From NCBI GenBank assembly GCA_038316335.1, contig JBBQAM010000003.1, positions 127,956 through 191,955 on the forward strand: a stretch of DNA of 64,000 bases, given 5' to 3'. This DNA comes from JALHST01 sp038316335. GTDB lineage: Bacteria; Bacteroidota; Bacteroidia; Flavobacteriales; Flavobacteriaceae. Shown in pieces: positions 53,847-63,652 of the stretch. The number at the start of each line of letters is the position of its first letter. The first letter of the stretch is position 1. Made by a program: the position numbers and the translations under genes. The notes under the pieces were generated by a model that worked only from the letters and a program-made list of their open reading frames with translations, ran no database searches and was not told where the DNA came from.

Positions 53847-55907
53847 ATCATGCACCATCTCAGGGGTGGTGGGAAACCAGATGATCATCGAGGTATCCCC
53901 GCGATTGTTCCATGAATAATAAGGAATCAGTTTTATTTCTCTTTCGCGAATACCGCTTCGATCCTTTATTTTGCCATGCAACGTGATTTCGGGAATGTTA
54001 CGTAAAACACCCTCCGTGAAAGGTTGGGTCAAAGGGTTTGATTGCTCCAGATCCTCTATATAGAGCTGCTGAACAGCCACGTCATTGTCTACACCTTCTG
54101 CGCAATACACCAAGGGACCTTTGGTTACCGCGACCCGCCCACGATCGGCTGCCACCTCTTCAATGGCCCTATTGAATCGCACTGGCATGGGCAGTCTCAA
54201 AAGCACCTGATCCCCGGGTTTCCAACTACGATCTATCACGGCAAAGCCTTTTTCCATGGGTACGGCGGATTTCCTCCCGTTGATCTCGAGTTCCCAAGTA
54301 TTTCCAATAGTATTGATATATTGATAAAGTGCTCCAGGCACGAACTGCCCTTGTGCCCAAGTGGGTATCCTTAGCCGAAGCGTATATCGGCGTTCCTTTT
54401 GGGGGGTCACTTCAATAGCGATCGTTTCATCATAAGGATAGGCGGTTCGCTGGCGTAGGGTTATACTGCCATCCGGTAAGTTCAGGGTCGTGGTACTGCT
54501 GGCATACAGACTTACATAGATATCATTTTGGTCATGCGCGTACATCATACCGGACACCTGTGGCAGCAAACGGGCGATGTTCGAAGGGCAACAGGCGGTG
54601 CCAAACCAAGGGGACCGCCCGGGTTTGCCTTGATTAAAGGGGGTAATGCCATCAGCCTCCAACGGATTCACATAGAAGAACGCGTTCCCGGCCAAATTGA
54701 CGCCAGCCAAGGCATTGTTGAACAAAGCCACTTCGGCCACATCCATAAAACGTGCCTCTTGCGTCAGGAGGAACATCCGATAATTAAAGAACACATTCCC
54801 CACGGCAGCACAGGTTTCGTCATAGGCTTCCTTATTGGGAAGTTCATAGGCGGGGCCAAAGCCTTCGATACCGCGTACGGCCCCTATTCCGCCGGTAATA
54901 TGCATTTTGGTATCGGTAATATCCTCCCAAATTGACTCCAAAGCAGTGTTGTATTCCTGGGTGCCCGTCAATGCGGCCACATCGGCCATGCCCGAATACA
55001 GGTAGGCCGCCCTTACAGCGTGACCCACGGCTTTGTCCTGCTCTGCAACGGGTTTGTGCTGTTGGGAATATTCGGGTGACATCTCCGCTTTGCCTTCCGG
55101 CCTAAACGACCTCCCCCGGATATCTAAAAACTTTTTCGCCATTTGCAGATATAGTTCCTTGCCCGTAACGCGGTACAGTTTCACCAAAGCCAGTTCGAGT
55201 TCCTCGTGTCCCGGGGCTTGGTTGACTGGCTTCCCTCCATTATAATTCGGGTCGCCGATAAAGAATACCTTGTTGATGTGCTGGGCGCTCTTTTCAGCGA
55301 TCTTTAGCCATTTCTCCTTTCCTGTAGATTGATAGTATGCGATGGCGGCTTCGTACATATGCCCCATATCATATAGTTCATGGCTGTGTAGTACCCAGGA
55401 ATAGGGTTTGTCTCCCATACCGGCCCCGCCCCAGTGTTCGGCATTTTTTGATACCCCTGTGATATGGGCCTCATATAGGTAGCCATCGTCCTTTTGTGCC
55501 TGCCCAATAATCGTGATGATACTGTCCATCCGCTTTTCTAGTTGAGAATCCGGATTTTCGCGGAGTAGCAAGGCGGCCCCTTCCATTACTTTGTAGAGAT
55601 CCGAAGCGATATAGCGATGGGGGAAGGGCAAATCAGTGGTGTCGCCTTGTAAAAATTTTGCAGTCTTGGCCAAGTTTTCCACGGCTGGCCGCGTCTTATT
55701 CAAAGCAAAGGGCACCAAGGTCTCTTTTTGTGTCCGCAATCGGGGCAGCCAAAACGAATCCTCAAGTTCAACTTCGTTAAAGGGGACGGGAACCAAAACC
55801 TGGGCAGTATCTTTTTTGGTATCGCCATTGAATTCAGTCTTGGGCTTACAGCCCAGCTGCGCCAGAACCAGGAATGTCAAGCATCTTGTAATTTGTAAAT
55901 TATTCAC
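53829..55907 (-). CDS. GH127 beta-L-arabinofuranosidase-like lipoprotein (second copy, GTG start)
   Basis: A 692-residue GH127 protein. The active-site groups are in YDETCAAVGN (Glu and Cys) and GTACCPSNIAR (the Cys pair), the canonical family forms; the first copy has diverged more here. A short lipoprotein signal ends at AQLGC (Cys20). The start is the GTG at 55907; no ATG in frame is nearby. The last residues and stop come from a heptad repeat array. It lies 31 bases downstream of the FGE-fold gene, so the three genes form one operon. Confidence 0.92.
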   Translation of the reverse strand: MNNLQITRCLTFLVLAQLGCKPKTEFNGDTKKDTAQVLVPVPFNEVELEDSFWLPRLRTQKETLVPFALNKTRPAVENLAKTAKFLQGDTTDLPFPHRYIASDLYKVMEGAALLLRENPDSQLEKRMDSIITIIGQAQKDDGYLYEAHITGVSKNAEHWGGAGMGDKPYSWVLHSHELYDMGHMYEAAIAYYQSTGKEKWLKIAEKSAQHINKVFFIGDPNYNGGKPVNQAPGHEELELALVKLYRVTGKELYLQMAKKFLDIRGRSFRPEGKAEMSPEYSQQHKPVAEQDKAVGHAVRAAYLYSGMADVAALTGTQEYNTALESIWEDITDTKMHITGGIGAVRGIEGFGPAYELPNKEAYDETCAAVGNVFFNYRMFLLTQEARFMDVAEVALFNNALAGVNLAGNAFFYVNPLEADGITPFNQGKPGRSPWFGTACCPSNIARLLPQVSGMMYAHDQNDIYVSLYASSTTTLNLPDGSITLRQRTAYPYDETIAIEVTPQKERRYTLRLRIPTWAQGQFVPGALYQYINTIGNTWELEINGRKSAVPMEKGFAVIDRSWKPGDQVLLRLPMPVRFNRAIEEVAADRGRVAVTKGPLVYCAEGVDNDVAVQQLYIEDLEQSNPLTQPFTEGVLRNIPEITLHGKIKDRSGIREREIKLIPYYSWNNRGDTSMIIWFPTTPEMVHDVISNQ

Positions 55908-55938
55908 TTGTATCCCGCATTAAAAACATTAGAAATCC

Positions 55939-58728
55939 TTAGGGCTCCAAATCTTTGACACACCGAAACCCGACGGTGGCATTCCTTTCAAATCCTGGGG
56001 AAACCCGGAGCAAATGTTCCCGATAGTGCAATTCCCGTGGGCCACCCTGCACATACCACCAACTCGAGGCCGGATTGTAATAAGAGCCTCCCTTCATGAT
56101 AATGTAGTCATATGACCCACTTTTGTAAAGGTCATTGGTCAGCTGCCAAACAGCCCCTACAAGATCCTCAAGACCTAATGGATTTGCTCCTTTTGGGTGA
56201 CTGCCCACCGGATCCAGAATACCATTCCCCAAGTTACAATATTTGGGATCGATTCCCTTAATTTTAAAGGTAGTCAGGGTTTCGGTGATTGCTTCTGCCT
56301 CCCGATGGATGTTTTTCGTTTTCTTTGACCAGGGCCATTCCCTCCCATCAGGGGTTTGTGCCGCATATTGCCATTCGAGTTCGGTGGGCAGTCTTTTTTT
56401 TGCCCATTGTGCATAGGCCCGGGCATCCTCATAGCTTACGTAGACCACTGGAAAGTTTTCCTGTCCTTTTCGAATTGTGCCATTTTCCCAATGTTTCAAG
56501 AAATTCACAGCGTCTGTAGGCTGATAGTTACTGGCCTCCATGAATGACTTGAACTCGGCGTTGGTCACCGGATATTTATCCATAAGAAATCCATCCATGG
56601 CAATGATCTTGCCCTGCAGATCTTGGGGATAGGGGATAAAGCCATCCCCATGGGATCCCTTGAAGGTAAAACTACCCGGGGATATTCGTACCATTCCCTT
56701 CACTTTTGTACGTGTTTCGGTTTTGACCACACTACTTGCCAGGCGCGGCGTCCCGGGAACGATCTCTAGAATGTTCTCATCTAACAGGATTCCCTTTTCG
56801 AAGACCTGAAGGACAAATTTCCCTTCAAAGCGACCAAAATGATCAAGCAAGTTTATGGAATGGTTGCCCGCTGCTAGTTCTAGTGGGCTTTTATCATAGC
56901 TTGGGGCACCCGCCCAGATTTTTAGTACATCGCCTTGCGCAGTCGAAACCTGCAAAACATCATTGTTGAGATCACAGCTAATGATTTTTGGCAGCCGGGC
57001 GATGCAATCGACTTCCCCTTCATTGTTCGAGTCCAAATAGGCGCGATTGAAAGCATCGGTTACCACCTCAACATAAAATTGGCCCTCTTTTTCAAAGGGC
57101 TTAAGTATCTTATGATGCCAAAGGTCTATAAAATGATGGGTAGTGTCGATTTCCACTGGGAATAAGGGGCCTTTAAATCCTTCAGGGATCAAACTCAACA
57201 CCGTATAAAGCGTTTTCTCACCAATTGGCCATTGGTTCACATAGATCTTATCTTTCAGGACGGGAATCATAGGAGTGTAGGCTTTCGCATTAAAATTGGG
57301 GGAGTTTTCCCGTAAAATACGGCTGGTTCGCCCCAAATACTTGTATTGTTCCGATGCCCAGGCTGGCTGTCCAGGCTGAAATAGGTTCAATTCGGTGCCA
57401 TAGCCATTAAAAAAAGAGACGGCAAATTCGCGTTGGATCGGTTCTTTATACAGTTCGGCGACGCGAAATATGGCAAAGTCCGGCTTAATAAATTTATTGA
57501 GGTTCAATAACGGTGGATAGTAAAGGGCGTTGTGCACACGACCGGCAACGATACCCTGCATATCCTTGGGAACGGCCATGCCCTCACTGTACATGATCAC
57601 CCCTTCCTTAACGCCATCGGCCACTTCCTGATATTCCTTGCTTGAAGCGCCCCGGGTATCCAGGACTACCCCATCGGCACTGGTTTCCCGAAGCAGATCG
57701 GCCAAGCCCAACATTGGGTCTTCTTGTCGGGTGCTTTCGTCCCAGGGATTGAAAGAGAGAAAGAAAACGGTGCCTTGTTTTCGAAGCGTATTCCCCAAAG
57801 CCTTGATTTTGGCCAACCCCCCTGGAAGGTCGCGATAGAGGTCGAACTGATTGCGCTGGTCGGTCCCCAAGGTGGGCCAGGTGGGCCAAAGTCCGATGAC
57901 TTCGTCTCCCCCATAGGTTTTTCGGCCCTTCGCCAAAAAATCATCCAAGGTATAGGTCCCCTGCTCGGTATCATAAAAATTTTTATCCCATGACATCATG
58001 AGGTGCATAACATAGGCCCGGCGTATCCATTGGAGGTCTTCACGGTGGTAAAGGGCCTCGTCAAAATCGGCCACATCGTACAAAAAGCGTTCCTGGAAAA
58101 GTTTGCGTGCCCCTTCCTGCCAGGCGCCGGAATAAAAATCGGCATAAAGATCAAAACGTACCGACCCGCCCGGAGCTATTATCGTAACAAAGCGTTTTTT
58201 TGTAGCTTTTACCGAACTTTCGACATCCCGGCGTACCAAGGCGCAGACTGAAAGCTCTGAAGTGAGGCGTGTTCCAGAATATCCGAGTTCCCAAGCATTG
58301 TCTGGTAAGATGCAATTGACGGGGGCCTTCCCCGGCAGAAAAAGATGGGATCGGGAAAGTGGGTGGTCTCCCAAACCTGTTATGTAGGCTTCTTTATCAG
58401 TAATGCCGAAAGGCACCACATTCGAAAGTTCGAGCGTATCAGGGGAAGTGTTCGTAAATTTGAGCGAGGCCTTGTAGCCAGGCGTAAAATTGGTTTGGGG
58501 GAATGCCTCCAAGTGAAAGCTACTATTGGATATTGCAGGGCTGCCGTTCACCTCGTACGAGACTAGGGCTAGTGGTGATTCAAGTAGGATTTTTTTATCC
58601 TCTGAATCCTGAAAGGCCGAAATAGTTTGGTTTCCGGCACTGAAAATGAGCTTTTTTAACTCCTGCGCGGGGAGGTTGTAAAGTGTCAAAAGACCGAAAA
58701 GCAGCGTATGTAGAGTCGTAGATTTCAT
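55939..58728 (-). CDS. Large exported protein: glycosidase-like TIM barrel fused to a formylglycine-generating-enzyme-fold domain
   Basis: A 929-residue protein with a signal peptide (MKSTTLHTLLFGLLTLYNLPAQ). Residues about 225-480 look like a TIM barrel related to DUF6259/alpha-galactosidase-type glycosidases, with an acidic pair in GVVLDTRGAS and VIMYSEGMAV. The last 240 residues have the FGE/SUMF1 fold (FLMDKYPVTNAEFKSF, VSYEDARAYAQWAKKRLPTE, GFRCVKD). The two catalytic cysteines of FGE are missing: the segment is KGGSYYNPASSWWYVQGG. It is therefore unlikely to activate sulfatases and may bind carbohydrate or assist the barrel. First gene of the GH127 operon. Confidence 0.78.
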   Translation of the reverse strand: MKSTTLHTLLFGLLTLYNLPAQELKKLIFSAGNQTISAFQDSEDKKILLESPLALVSYEVNGSPAISNSSFHLEAFPQTNFTPGYKASLKFTNTSPDTLELSNVVPFGITDKEAYITGLGDHPLSRSHLFLPGKAPVNCILPDNAWELGYSGTRLTSELSVCALVRRDVESSVKATKKRFVTIIAPGGSVRFDLYADFYSGAWQEGARKLFQERFLYDVADFDEALYHREDLQWIRRAYVMHLMMSWDKNFYDTEQGTYTLDDFLAKGRKTYGGDEVIGLWPTWPTLGTDQRNQFDLYRDLPGGLAKIKALGNTLRKQGTVFFLSFNPWDESTRQEDPMLGLADLLRETSADGVVLDTRGASSKEYQEVADGVKEGVIMYSEGMAVPKDMQGIVAGRVHNALYYPPLLNLNKFIKPDFAIFRVAELYKEPIQREFAVSFFNGYGTELNLFQPGQPAWASEQYKYLGRTSRILRENSPNFNAKAYTPMIPVLKDKIYVNQWPIGEKTLYTVLSLIPEGFKGPLFPVEIDTTHHFIDLWHHKILKPFEKEGQFYVEVVTDAFNRAYLDSNNEGEVDCIARLPKIISCDLNNDVLQVSTAQGDVLKIWAGAPSYDKSPLELAAGNHSINLLDHFGRFEGKFVLQVFEKGILLDENILEIVPGTPRLASSVVKTETRTKVKGMVRISPGSFTFKGSHGDGFIPYPQDLQGKIIAMDGFLMDKYPVTNAEFKSFMEASNYQPTDAVNFLKHWENGTIRKGQENFPVVYVSYEDARAYAQWAKKRLPTELEWQYAAQTPDGREWPWSKKTKNIHREAEAITETLTTFKIKGIDPKYCNLGNGILDPVGSHPKGANPLGLEDLVGAVWQLTNDLYKSGSYDYIIMKGGSYYNPASSWWYVQGGPRELHYREHLLRVSPGFERNATVGFRCVKDLEP

Positions 58729-58950
58729 AGGGTTTCTATCGGGCATAGATTGATTACATGCGTATTATTATCACAGATCCCCAAAATAGGCTATACTTAT
58801 ATAGGTTAGCAAACTGATTTGTTCCAATGGGGCATTCCTTGGTTTTAAAATTAAGCGATTTAGTCCAAATCGATTCGGCTTACCGAAAAGAATTCATGCC
58901 CTCGACTTACCCATTTATGAAATCGTTACTAATAATTCTTAAATTTATGT

Positions 58951-59532
58951 ATGGATATAAAGGTTGATAGGTATTTAAAAAAGGTGGGGAAGTGGCAGGA
59001 AGCGCTTGCAAAATTGCGCGATATCGTCCTCAACTGTGGCCTCGCCGAGGATTATAAATGGATGCATCCTTGCTATACCTATCGAGATGCCAATATCGTT
59101 TTGATACACGAATTCAAGGACTATTGCGCGCTCTTGTTTTTTAAAGGGGTCCTGATGAAAGACCCCGAAGGTATCCTAATCCAACAGACTGAAAATGTGC
59201 AGGACCGGCGACAGTTGCGGTTTACCACCGTCGAAGAAATTACGGCCTTGGAAGCCGTCATCAAAACCTATATTTTCGAAGCCATTGAAATCGAAAAGGC
59301 CGGGCTGAAAGTGACTTATAAAAAAACAAGCGATTTCGAGATCCCCGAAGAATTAACGCGGAAGTTCACGGAAGATCCCGATTTTAAAAGGGCCTTTGAA
59401 GCCTTGACCCCGGGACGTCAAAAGGCCTATTTGTTGCATTTCGGTCAAGCCAAACAAGCCAAGACCCGTGAAGCACGGATTGAAAAATACCTCCCAAAGA
59501 TCTTGGATGGCAAAGGCCTATTAGACGATTGA
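58951..59532 (+). CDS. YdeI/DUF1801 family protein
   Basis: A 193-residue cytosolic protein with the DUF1801 pattern: WQEALAKLRDIVLNCGLAEDYKWMHPCYTY near the start, FKDYCALLFFKG in the middle, and the YdeI-type C-terminal motif FEALTPGRQKAYLLHFGQAKQAKTREARIEKYLPKIL split over residues 149-185. These are small proteins of unclear role, some called iron chaperone-like. It stands alone between the FGE-fold gene and the molybdenum enzyme. Confidence 0.85.
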   Translation: MDIKVDRYLKKVGKWQEALAKLRDIVLNCGLAEDYKWMHPCYTYRDANIVLIHEFKDYCALLFFKGVLMKDPEGILIQQTENVQDRRQLRFTTVEEITALEAVIKTYIFEAIEIEKAGLKVTYKKTSDFEIPEELTRKFTEDPDFKRAFEALTPGRQKAYLLHFGQAKQAKTREARIEKYLPKILDGKGLLDD

Positions 59533-59623
59533 AGCTCAAAGAAGGCATCTTATGCATTCATAAAAACCCCATTTCAACCTAATTATTAGCATGATCAGCT
59601 GCTATTTTTGATTTAGAAGCTTC

Positions 59624-61828
59624 CTAACCAACGACCATCTTTTCGGTAATAAAGGGCTGGTGGTAATGCCGCTGGCCTTTGGCCTTATACAAGGCATTGG
59701 CCAGGGCCCCAACAATGGGAGGCAATGAGGGCTCGCCCAGACCTGTAGGATCAATCCCATTGTCAACAAAGAAAGTCTCAATTTCTTTAGGTGCCTCCAC
59801 CATTCGGATTAGACGGTAATTATCAAAATTAGACTGCTCTGGCCGGCCATTTACAAAGGTCATGGCACTATAAGTTGCATGGCCAATACCATCTATAATA
59901 CCTCCTTCAACTTGATTTCTTGCGCTCAAAGGGTTGACTACGATTCCGCAGTCAACGGCACACCATACTTTTTCTACATATGGTTTATCGCCATCAGCGT
60001 TTATGTCCAACACTTGGGCCACATAGGAATTATGGCAAAAATAAGACGATACTCCTCGCGACTTCCCCTTGTTCGAATCTGTGCTCCAATTTGATTTTTC
60101 CTTCACCAACTTCAAAACCCCTGCGTACCTTTCAGGATCGTAGTCATTATTCCCAGGGTCTCCCACGGGGTCCTTTATCGCCCTATCGAACAATTCCAAT
60201 CGAAATTCGATGGGATCCTTTCCTGCAGCTTCTGCAACCTCATCCATAAAGGCTTGTTCTGCCCCGGCAATGAAATTAGAACTAGGTGCTCTCCATGCAC
60301 CTGTGGTAACATTCGTCTCCAAGCTGTTCTTTTCCGCAAGATAATTGTCTACGGCACCTGCCGGAAAACGATTTTCAAAGATTAAGTCATCGTTTGTCCC
60401 GACACCGCGTACGTGCCAAGCAATTAATTTTCCATTTTCGTCCAGACCGGCCTTATAGCGTATCTTGTACGAAGGCCTGTAGGTACCTTGGGTCATATCA
60501 TCCTCACGCGTATAAACCAATTTGATAGGTGCTTGCACTTTCTTGGAAATGACGGCTGCCTCTACGCCAAATGTCCCATATAGGCGACGCCCAAAGCCCC
60601 CTCCCATTCGGGTCATCATAATATCGATTTTCTCGGCCGGCATTCCCAAAACTGATACCAAAGTTTTTTCTAAAAATTCCGGGGTTTGTACAGGCCCGAT
60701 CATTTCGGCTTTCTCCGGAGTAACATGTGCAAAGAAATTCATGGGCTCCATGGTATTATGGGCCAGAAAAGGAGCGCTATACTCACTTTCCACCACTTTG
60801 GCGGCTACCTTGAACGCTTTATCTACATCACCATCCTTTCGTGCAGCTTCCTTTGGGGCCTTGTTCAAAAGGTCAGTCAAAGCTTGGTTATGATACGTAC
60901 TGTCTTCCAATTTGGCAATTTCTTCCCAAGTAACTTGCAAAGCTTTTTTGGCTTGCATACACTCCCAGGTACTATTGCCCACAATGGCAACCAATTCTGG
61001 AATAGCTCCTCCGTCTGACCACTGTTTTTCAGCACCTTCAGGATAGACTACAACGGGAAATACATCCCTTATGCCGGGCATTAACTTTACGGCTGCAACA
61101 TCCATAGACTTATATTTCATTCCGAAGGCGGGAGGATGTATAATCATCGCGATAAACATCCCGTCTCGTTGGATATCAAGGCCATAAAGGGGTTTTCCAG
61201 TAACAATTTTTGGGCCATCGACATTCTTGCGATCCGTACCGATTATCTTAAAGTCCTTGGGGTCCTTTAGCGCCACTTCTTCGGGCACGGGAATTTTTGC
61301 AGCGGCAGAGGCCATATCACCGTAGCCAGCGGACTTACCACTGGTTTTATGGTGCAGCGTCCCGGCATCGGTAGTAATCTCTTCTACGGGCACCCCCCAA
61401 GTTTGGGCAGCAGCGGTCTTCAACATTTGTCGTGCCGTGGCGCCCGCCATACGTAGCCCCTCCCAGCCTTGTCGGATAGATTGGCTGCCCCCGGCCAATT
61501 GGCGGGTGAAGATTTCGGTGTTTAAAGGTGCCTGCTCTACCAAGACGTTGTTCCAGTCCACATCGAGTTCCTCGGCTACGATCATGGGCATGGCCGTTTT
61601 TATGTTCTGACCGATTTCGGGATTCGGCGATTGGATGGTGACCATCCCGTTCTCCCCGATCTTTAGAAAGCCATTGATCTTAAACCATTCCTTCGGCAGG
61701 TTGCTTAGCTGTTCGGGGGTGGGTTTGCAGGAGGCCAGCCAGCTAAAGCCGAGCATCATGCCCCCACCGGCCAAAGCGGTACTTTTAAGAAACGAGCGTC
61801 TTCCGAAGGTTGTTTTTACGATGGTCAT
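59624..61828 (-). CDS. Molybdopterin-binding subunit of an aldehyde/isoquinoline oxidoreductase (IorB type), Tat-exported
   Basis: A xanthine-dehydrogenase-family large subunit of 734 residues that binds Mo-MCD and hydroxylates aldehydes or N-heterocycles. The Tat signal FGRRSFLKSTALAGGG shows export to the periplasm. Family marks are the duplicated N-terminal domain, RMGGGFGRRLYG (about 412-423) and the catalytic glutamate in GLGEPSLPP near the end. It follows the 2Fe-2S subunit gene after a 60-base gap. There is no FAD subunit, as usual for IorAB, and no cytochrome partner in view. Confidence 0.9.
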   Translation of the reverse strand: MTIVKTTFGRRSFLKSTALAGGGMMLGFSWLASCKPTPEQLSNLPKEWFKINGFLKIGENGMVTIQSPNPEIGQNIKTAMPMIVAEELDVDWNNVLVEQAPLNTEIFTRQLAGGSQSIRQGWEGLRMAGATARQMLKTAAAQTWGVPVEEITTDAGTLHHKTSGKSAGYGDMASAAAKIPVPEEVALKDPKDFKIIGTDRKNVDGPKIVTGKPLYGLDIQRDGMFIAMIIHPPAFGMKYKSMDVAAVKLMPGIRDVFPVVVYPEGAEKQWSDGGAIPELVAIVGNSTWECMQAKKALQVTWEEIAKLEDSTYHNQALTDLLNKAPKEAARKDGDVDKAFKVAAKVVESEYSAPFLAHNTMEPMNFFAHVTPEKAEMIGPVQTPEFLEKTLVSVLGMPAEKIDIMMTRMGGGFGRRLYGTFGVEAAVISKKVQAPIKLVYTREDDMTQGTYRPSYKIRYKAGLDENGKLIAWHVRGVGTNDDLIFENRFPAGAVDNYLAEKNSLETNVTTGAWRAPSSNFIAGAEQAFMDEVAEAAGKDPIEFRLELFDRAIKDPVGDPGNNDYDPERYAGVLKLVKEKSNWSTDSNKGKSRGVSSYFCHNSYVAQVLDINADGDKPYVEKVWCAVDCGIVVNPLSARNQVEGGIIDGIGHATYSAMTFVNGRPEQSNFDNYRLIRMVEAPKEIETFFVDNGIDPTGLGEPSLPPIVGALANALYKAKGQRHYHQPFITEKMVVG

Positions 61829-61888
61829 GGTATGTGTCTTTATATTTTAAAATAAGTCTGGGACGACCATAAGGGATCCCCCCATATA

Positions 61889-62356
61889 TCAGGCGTTTTG
61901 TGTGCTGTCCGCAGCCGTTTTAATAGCTTTTTTAATGCGTATATAGGTGCCGCAGCGGCAAATATTACCGTTCATGGCCGCGTCGATCTCGGCGTCGCTC
62001 GGGTTCGGGTTGCTGTGCAAGAGCGCGCTGGCGCTCATGATCTGCCCCGCCTGGCAATACCCGCATTGGGGAACATCGATTTCCAACCACGCTTGTTGCA
62101 CCGGGTGATCGCCGTTTTCGGAGAGGCCTTCAATGGTGGTGATCGCCTGATCGCCTACTGCCGAGACCGGCAATTGGCAAGAGCGCACGGCCGTATCCCC
62201 AAGGTGGATGGTGCAGGCGCCACAGGCGGCGATACCACAGCCGTATTTCGTACCCACCAAATTCAGGTGATCTCGCAGCACCCAGAGCATGGGCGTAGTG
62301 GGATCGACCTCCAGTTCTTGTTTTTTTCCGTTGATGTTCAAGGTGTACGTTGCCAT
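61889..62356 (-). CDS. 2Fe-2S subunit of the molybdenum hydroxylase (IorA type)
   Basis: A 155-residue iron-sulfur protein with two [2Fe-2S] clusters. The plant-ferredoxin-type site is CGIAACGACTIHLG (40-53) with a further Cys in SCQLP (60), and the second site is CGYCQAGQ (about 98-105) with CRCGTY near 132. It has no signal and would be carried out with the Tat-exported large subunit. The gene is just upstream of the large subunit, the standard arrangement. Confidence 0.93.
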   Translation of the reverse strand: MATYTLNINGKKQELEVDPTTPMLWVLRDHLNLVGTKYGCGIAACGACTIHLGDTAVRSCQLPVSAVGDQAITTIEGLSENGDHPVQQAWLEIDVPQCGYCQAGQIMSASALLHSNPNPSDAEIDAAMNGNICRCGTYIRIKKAIKTAADSTQNA

Positions 62357-62495
62357 GATGTTGTGTTATGTGATGAGAAGTTTCAAGATACGGAATTTAC
62401 GCGTCTTAAAAAAGAAGGGGGCTGTTGTTTTTTTTAATTTATTGATACCATAGCATGAGTGGGATGCTCGCACTAGCTGGGGATAAGAAATAATC

Positions 62496-62523
62496 AAAAA
62501 ACCAGCGAAGGCCGCTGGTTTTT
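62496..62523. terminator. Terminator of the lipoprotein gene at 62543
   Basis: An 8-bp stem AACCAGCG / CGCTGGTT with a 5-base loop, flanked by A-run and T-run, so usable from either strand. It lies about 20 bases after the stop of the minus-strand lipoprotein gene and separates it from iorA. Confidence 0.88.
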
Positions 62524-62542
62524 AATCTGTTGGAAGGTATGC

Positions 62543-63169
62543 TTAATACGTGATTTCACCTTCCAGTCTCCAAGAAGAACCCTCCGGGCCAAAGGTCGCA
62601 TCTAGCTCGACCATATGTCCTGTTGCATTCGCGAACCTACCTGTGCCGCCTACGATTTCTATGGTTCCCTCAAAAGTGCCCACAGAGTAGTCAGGATACT
62701 CCACAAGATTAAAAATTAGCGTCACATTTTCCACCGTGTGAATTTCATCGCCGTTGGCCCCTACATAGGTCGTTTGATACACTGTAGTGGCCTTGTCAAA
62801 GGAGACATTAACCAGGCAGCTGATCGGAGTACCAAAACTTCCGGATATAGGTACACCAGCTGAGTTGGATACTCCGGGTTGAAGTTTTCCCAAATGGGTC
62901 ATAGTACCACTTAGGATGTTCCTACCAAGGGCAAAACCTGCTGCACTCAGGTCGTTATCGTCCTGATCGAAACACGCTTGGAAATCACCGATTTGTTGAT
63001 TTGGATCACCAATATTGGATAGTCTGGCCGAGATAGGCACAGCATGCTTTTTGCCTTTGGCCTGGGTTGCGGTCAGATTTTCTGGGATGGGGTCGGTAAC
63101 GCTTTCCTTTGAACAGGAAAAGGGAATCAGCATCGCTGATACCAGCAATAGTTTAAAAATTGTTTTCAT
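62543..63169 (-). CDS. Lipoprotein with allene-oxide-cyclase/dirigent-like beta barrel
   Basis: A 208-residue protein with a lipoprotein signal (LIPFSC, Cys19). The mature part has beta strands with the motif VGTFEGTIEIVGGTGRFANATG (about 162-183), which is the GGTGRFxxAxG turn of small eight-stranded barrels like allene oxide cyclase/dirigent. Its ligand and role are unknown. It stands alone with its own terminator. Confidence 0.7.
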   Translation of the reverse strand: MKTIFKLLLVSAMLIPFSCSKESVTDPIPENLTATQAKGKKHAVPISARLSNIGDPNQQIGDFQACFDQDDNDLSAAGFALGRNILSGTMTHLGKLQPGVSNSAGVPISGSFGTPISCLVNVSFDKATTVYQTTYVGANGDEIHTVENVTLIFNLVEYPDYSVGTFEGTIEIVGGTGRFANATGHMVELDATFGPEGSSWRLEGEITY

Positions 63170-63652
63170 AATTAAAAACTAAAATTGTAAAAGATTACAA
63201 ATAGGAAAAATCATAGGGGGAGGTGGTTTTGATGCAATTCCCTAATGGGAGTCGATCAATTAGTGGGTCGAATCGTATGAATTTAGTAAAAATAGCGTAC
63301 CCAATTCAAAATGGGCGCCATCAAGGACGAAACTACCCAAAAACTGTCCGAATCGATTGTTTTATTTACCGGACAACTATTTCACGCACTTTATTATTTC
63401 AAAAAGATGGCACGTCAACGTTTGAAAAAAAAACTTCACGGCCCTCCCATAAATAGAAACCCCGCTTCTTAAATGCATTGCTTCTTAGCTTATTGGCTCC
63501 TGAAATAATTCCCGCCCAAAAGAAAAATACATCACACTATTTTCCGACCTTGGTATGGCATTGTCGGTCGCTACTTGTTATACGATATTCGGGGTAGGTC
63601 AAGGACAAATCGACCGTCAAATATTCCTCCTATAAACAAAAATCTAACTACA
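63170..63652. other. Intergenic region
   Basis: 483 bases between the divergent lipoprotein and methyltransferase genes. Open frames here are short and lack coding features. No convincing promoter pair, hairpin or repeat was found. Confidence 0.5.

Noticed and set aside
61898..62437. 179-residue open frame antisense to the 2Fe-2S subunit
   Set aside because: The iron-sulfur protein on the minus strand has all cysteine motifs; this frame has no features.
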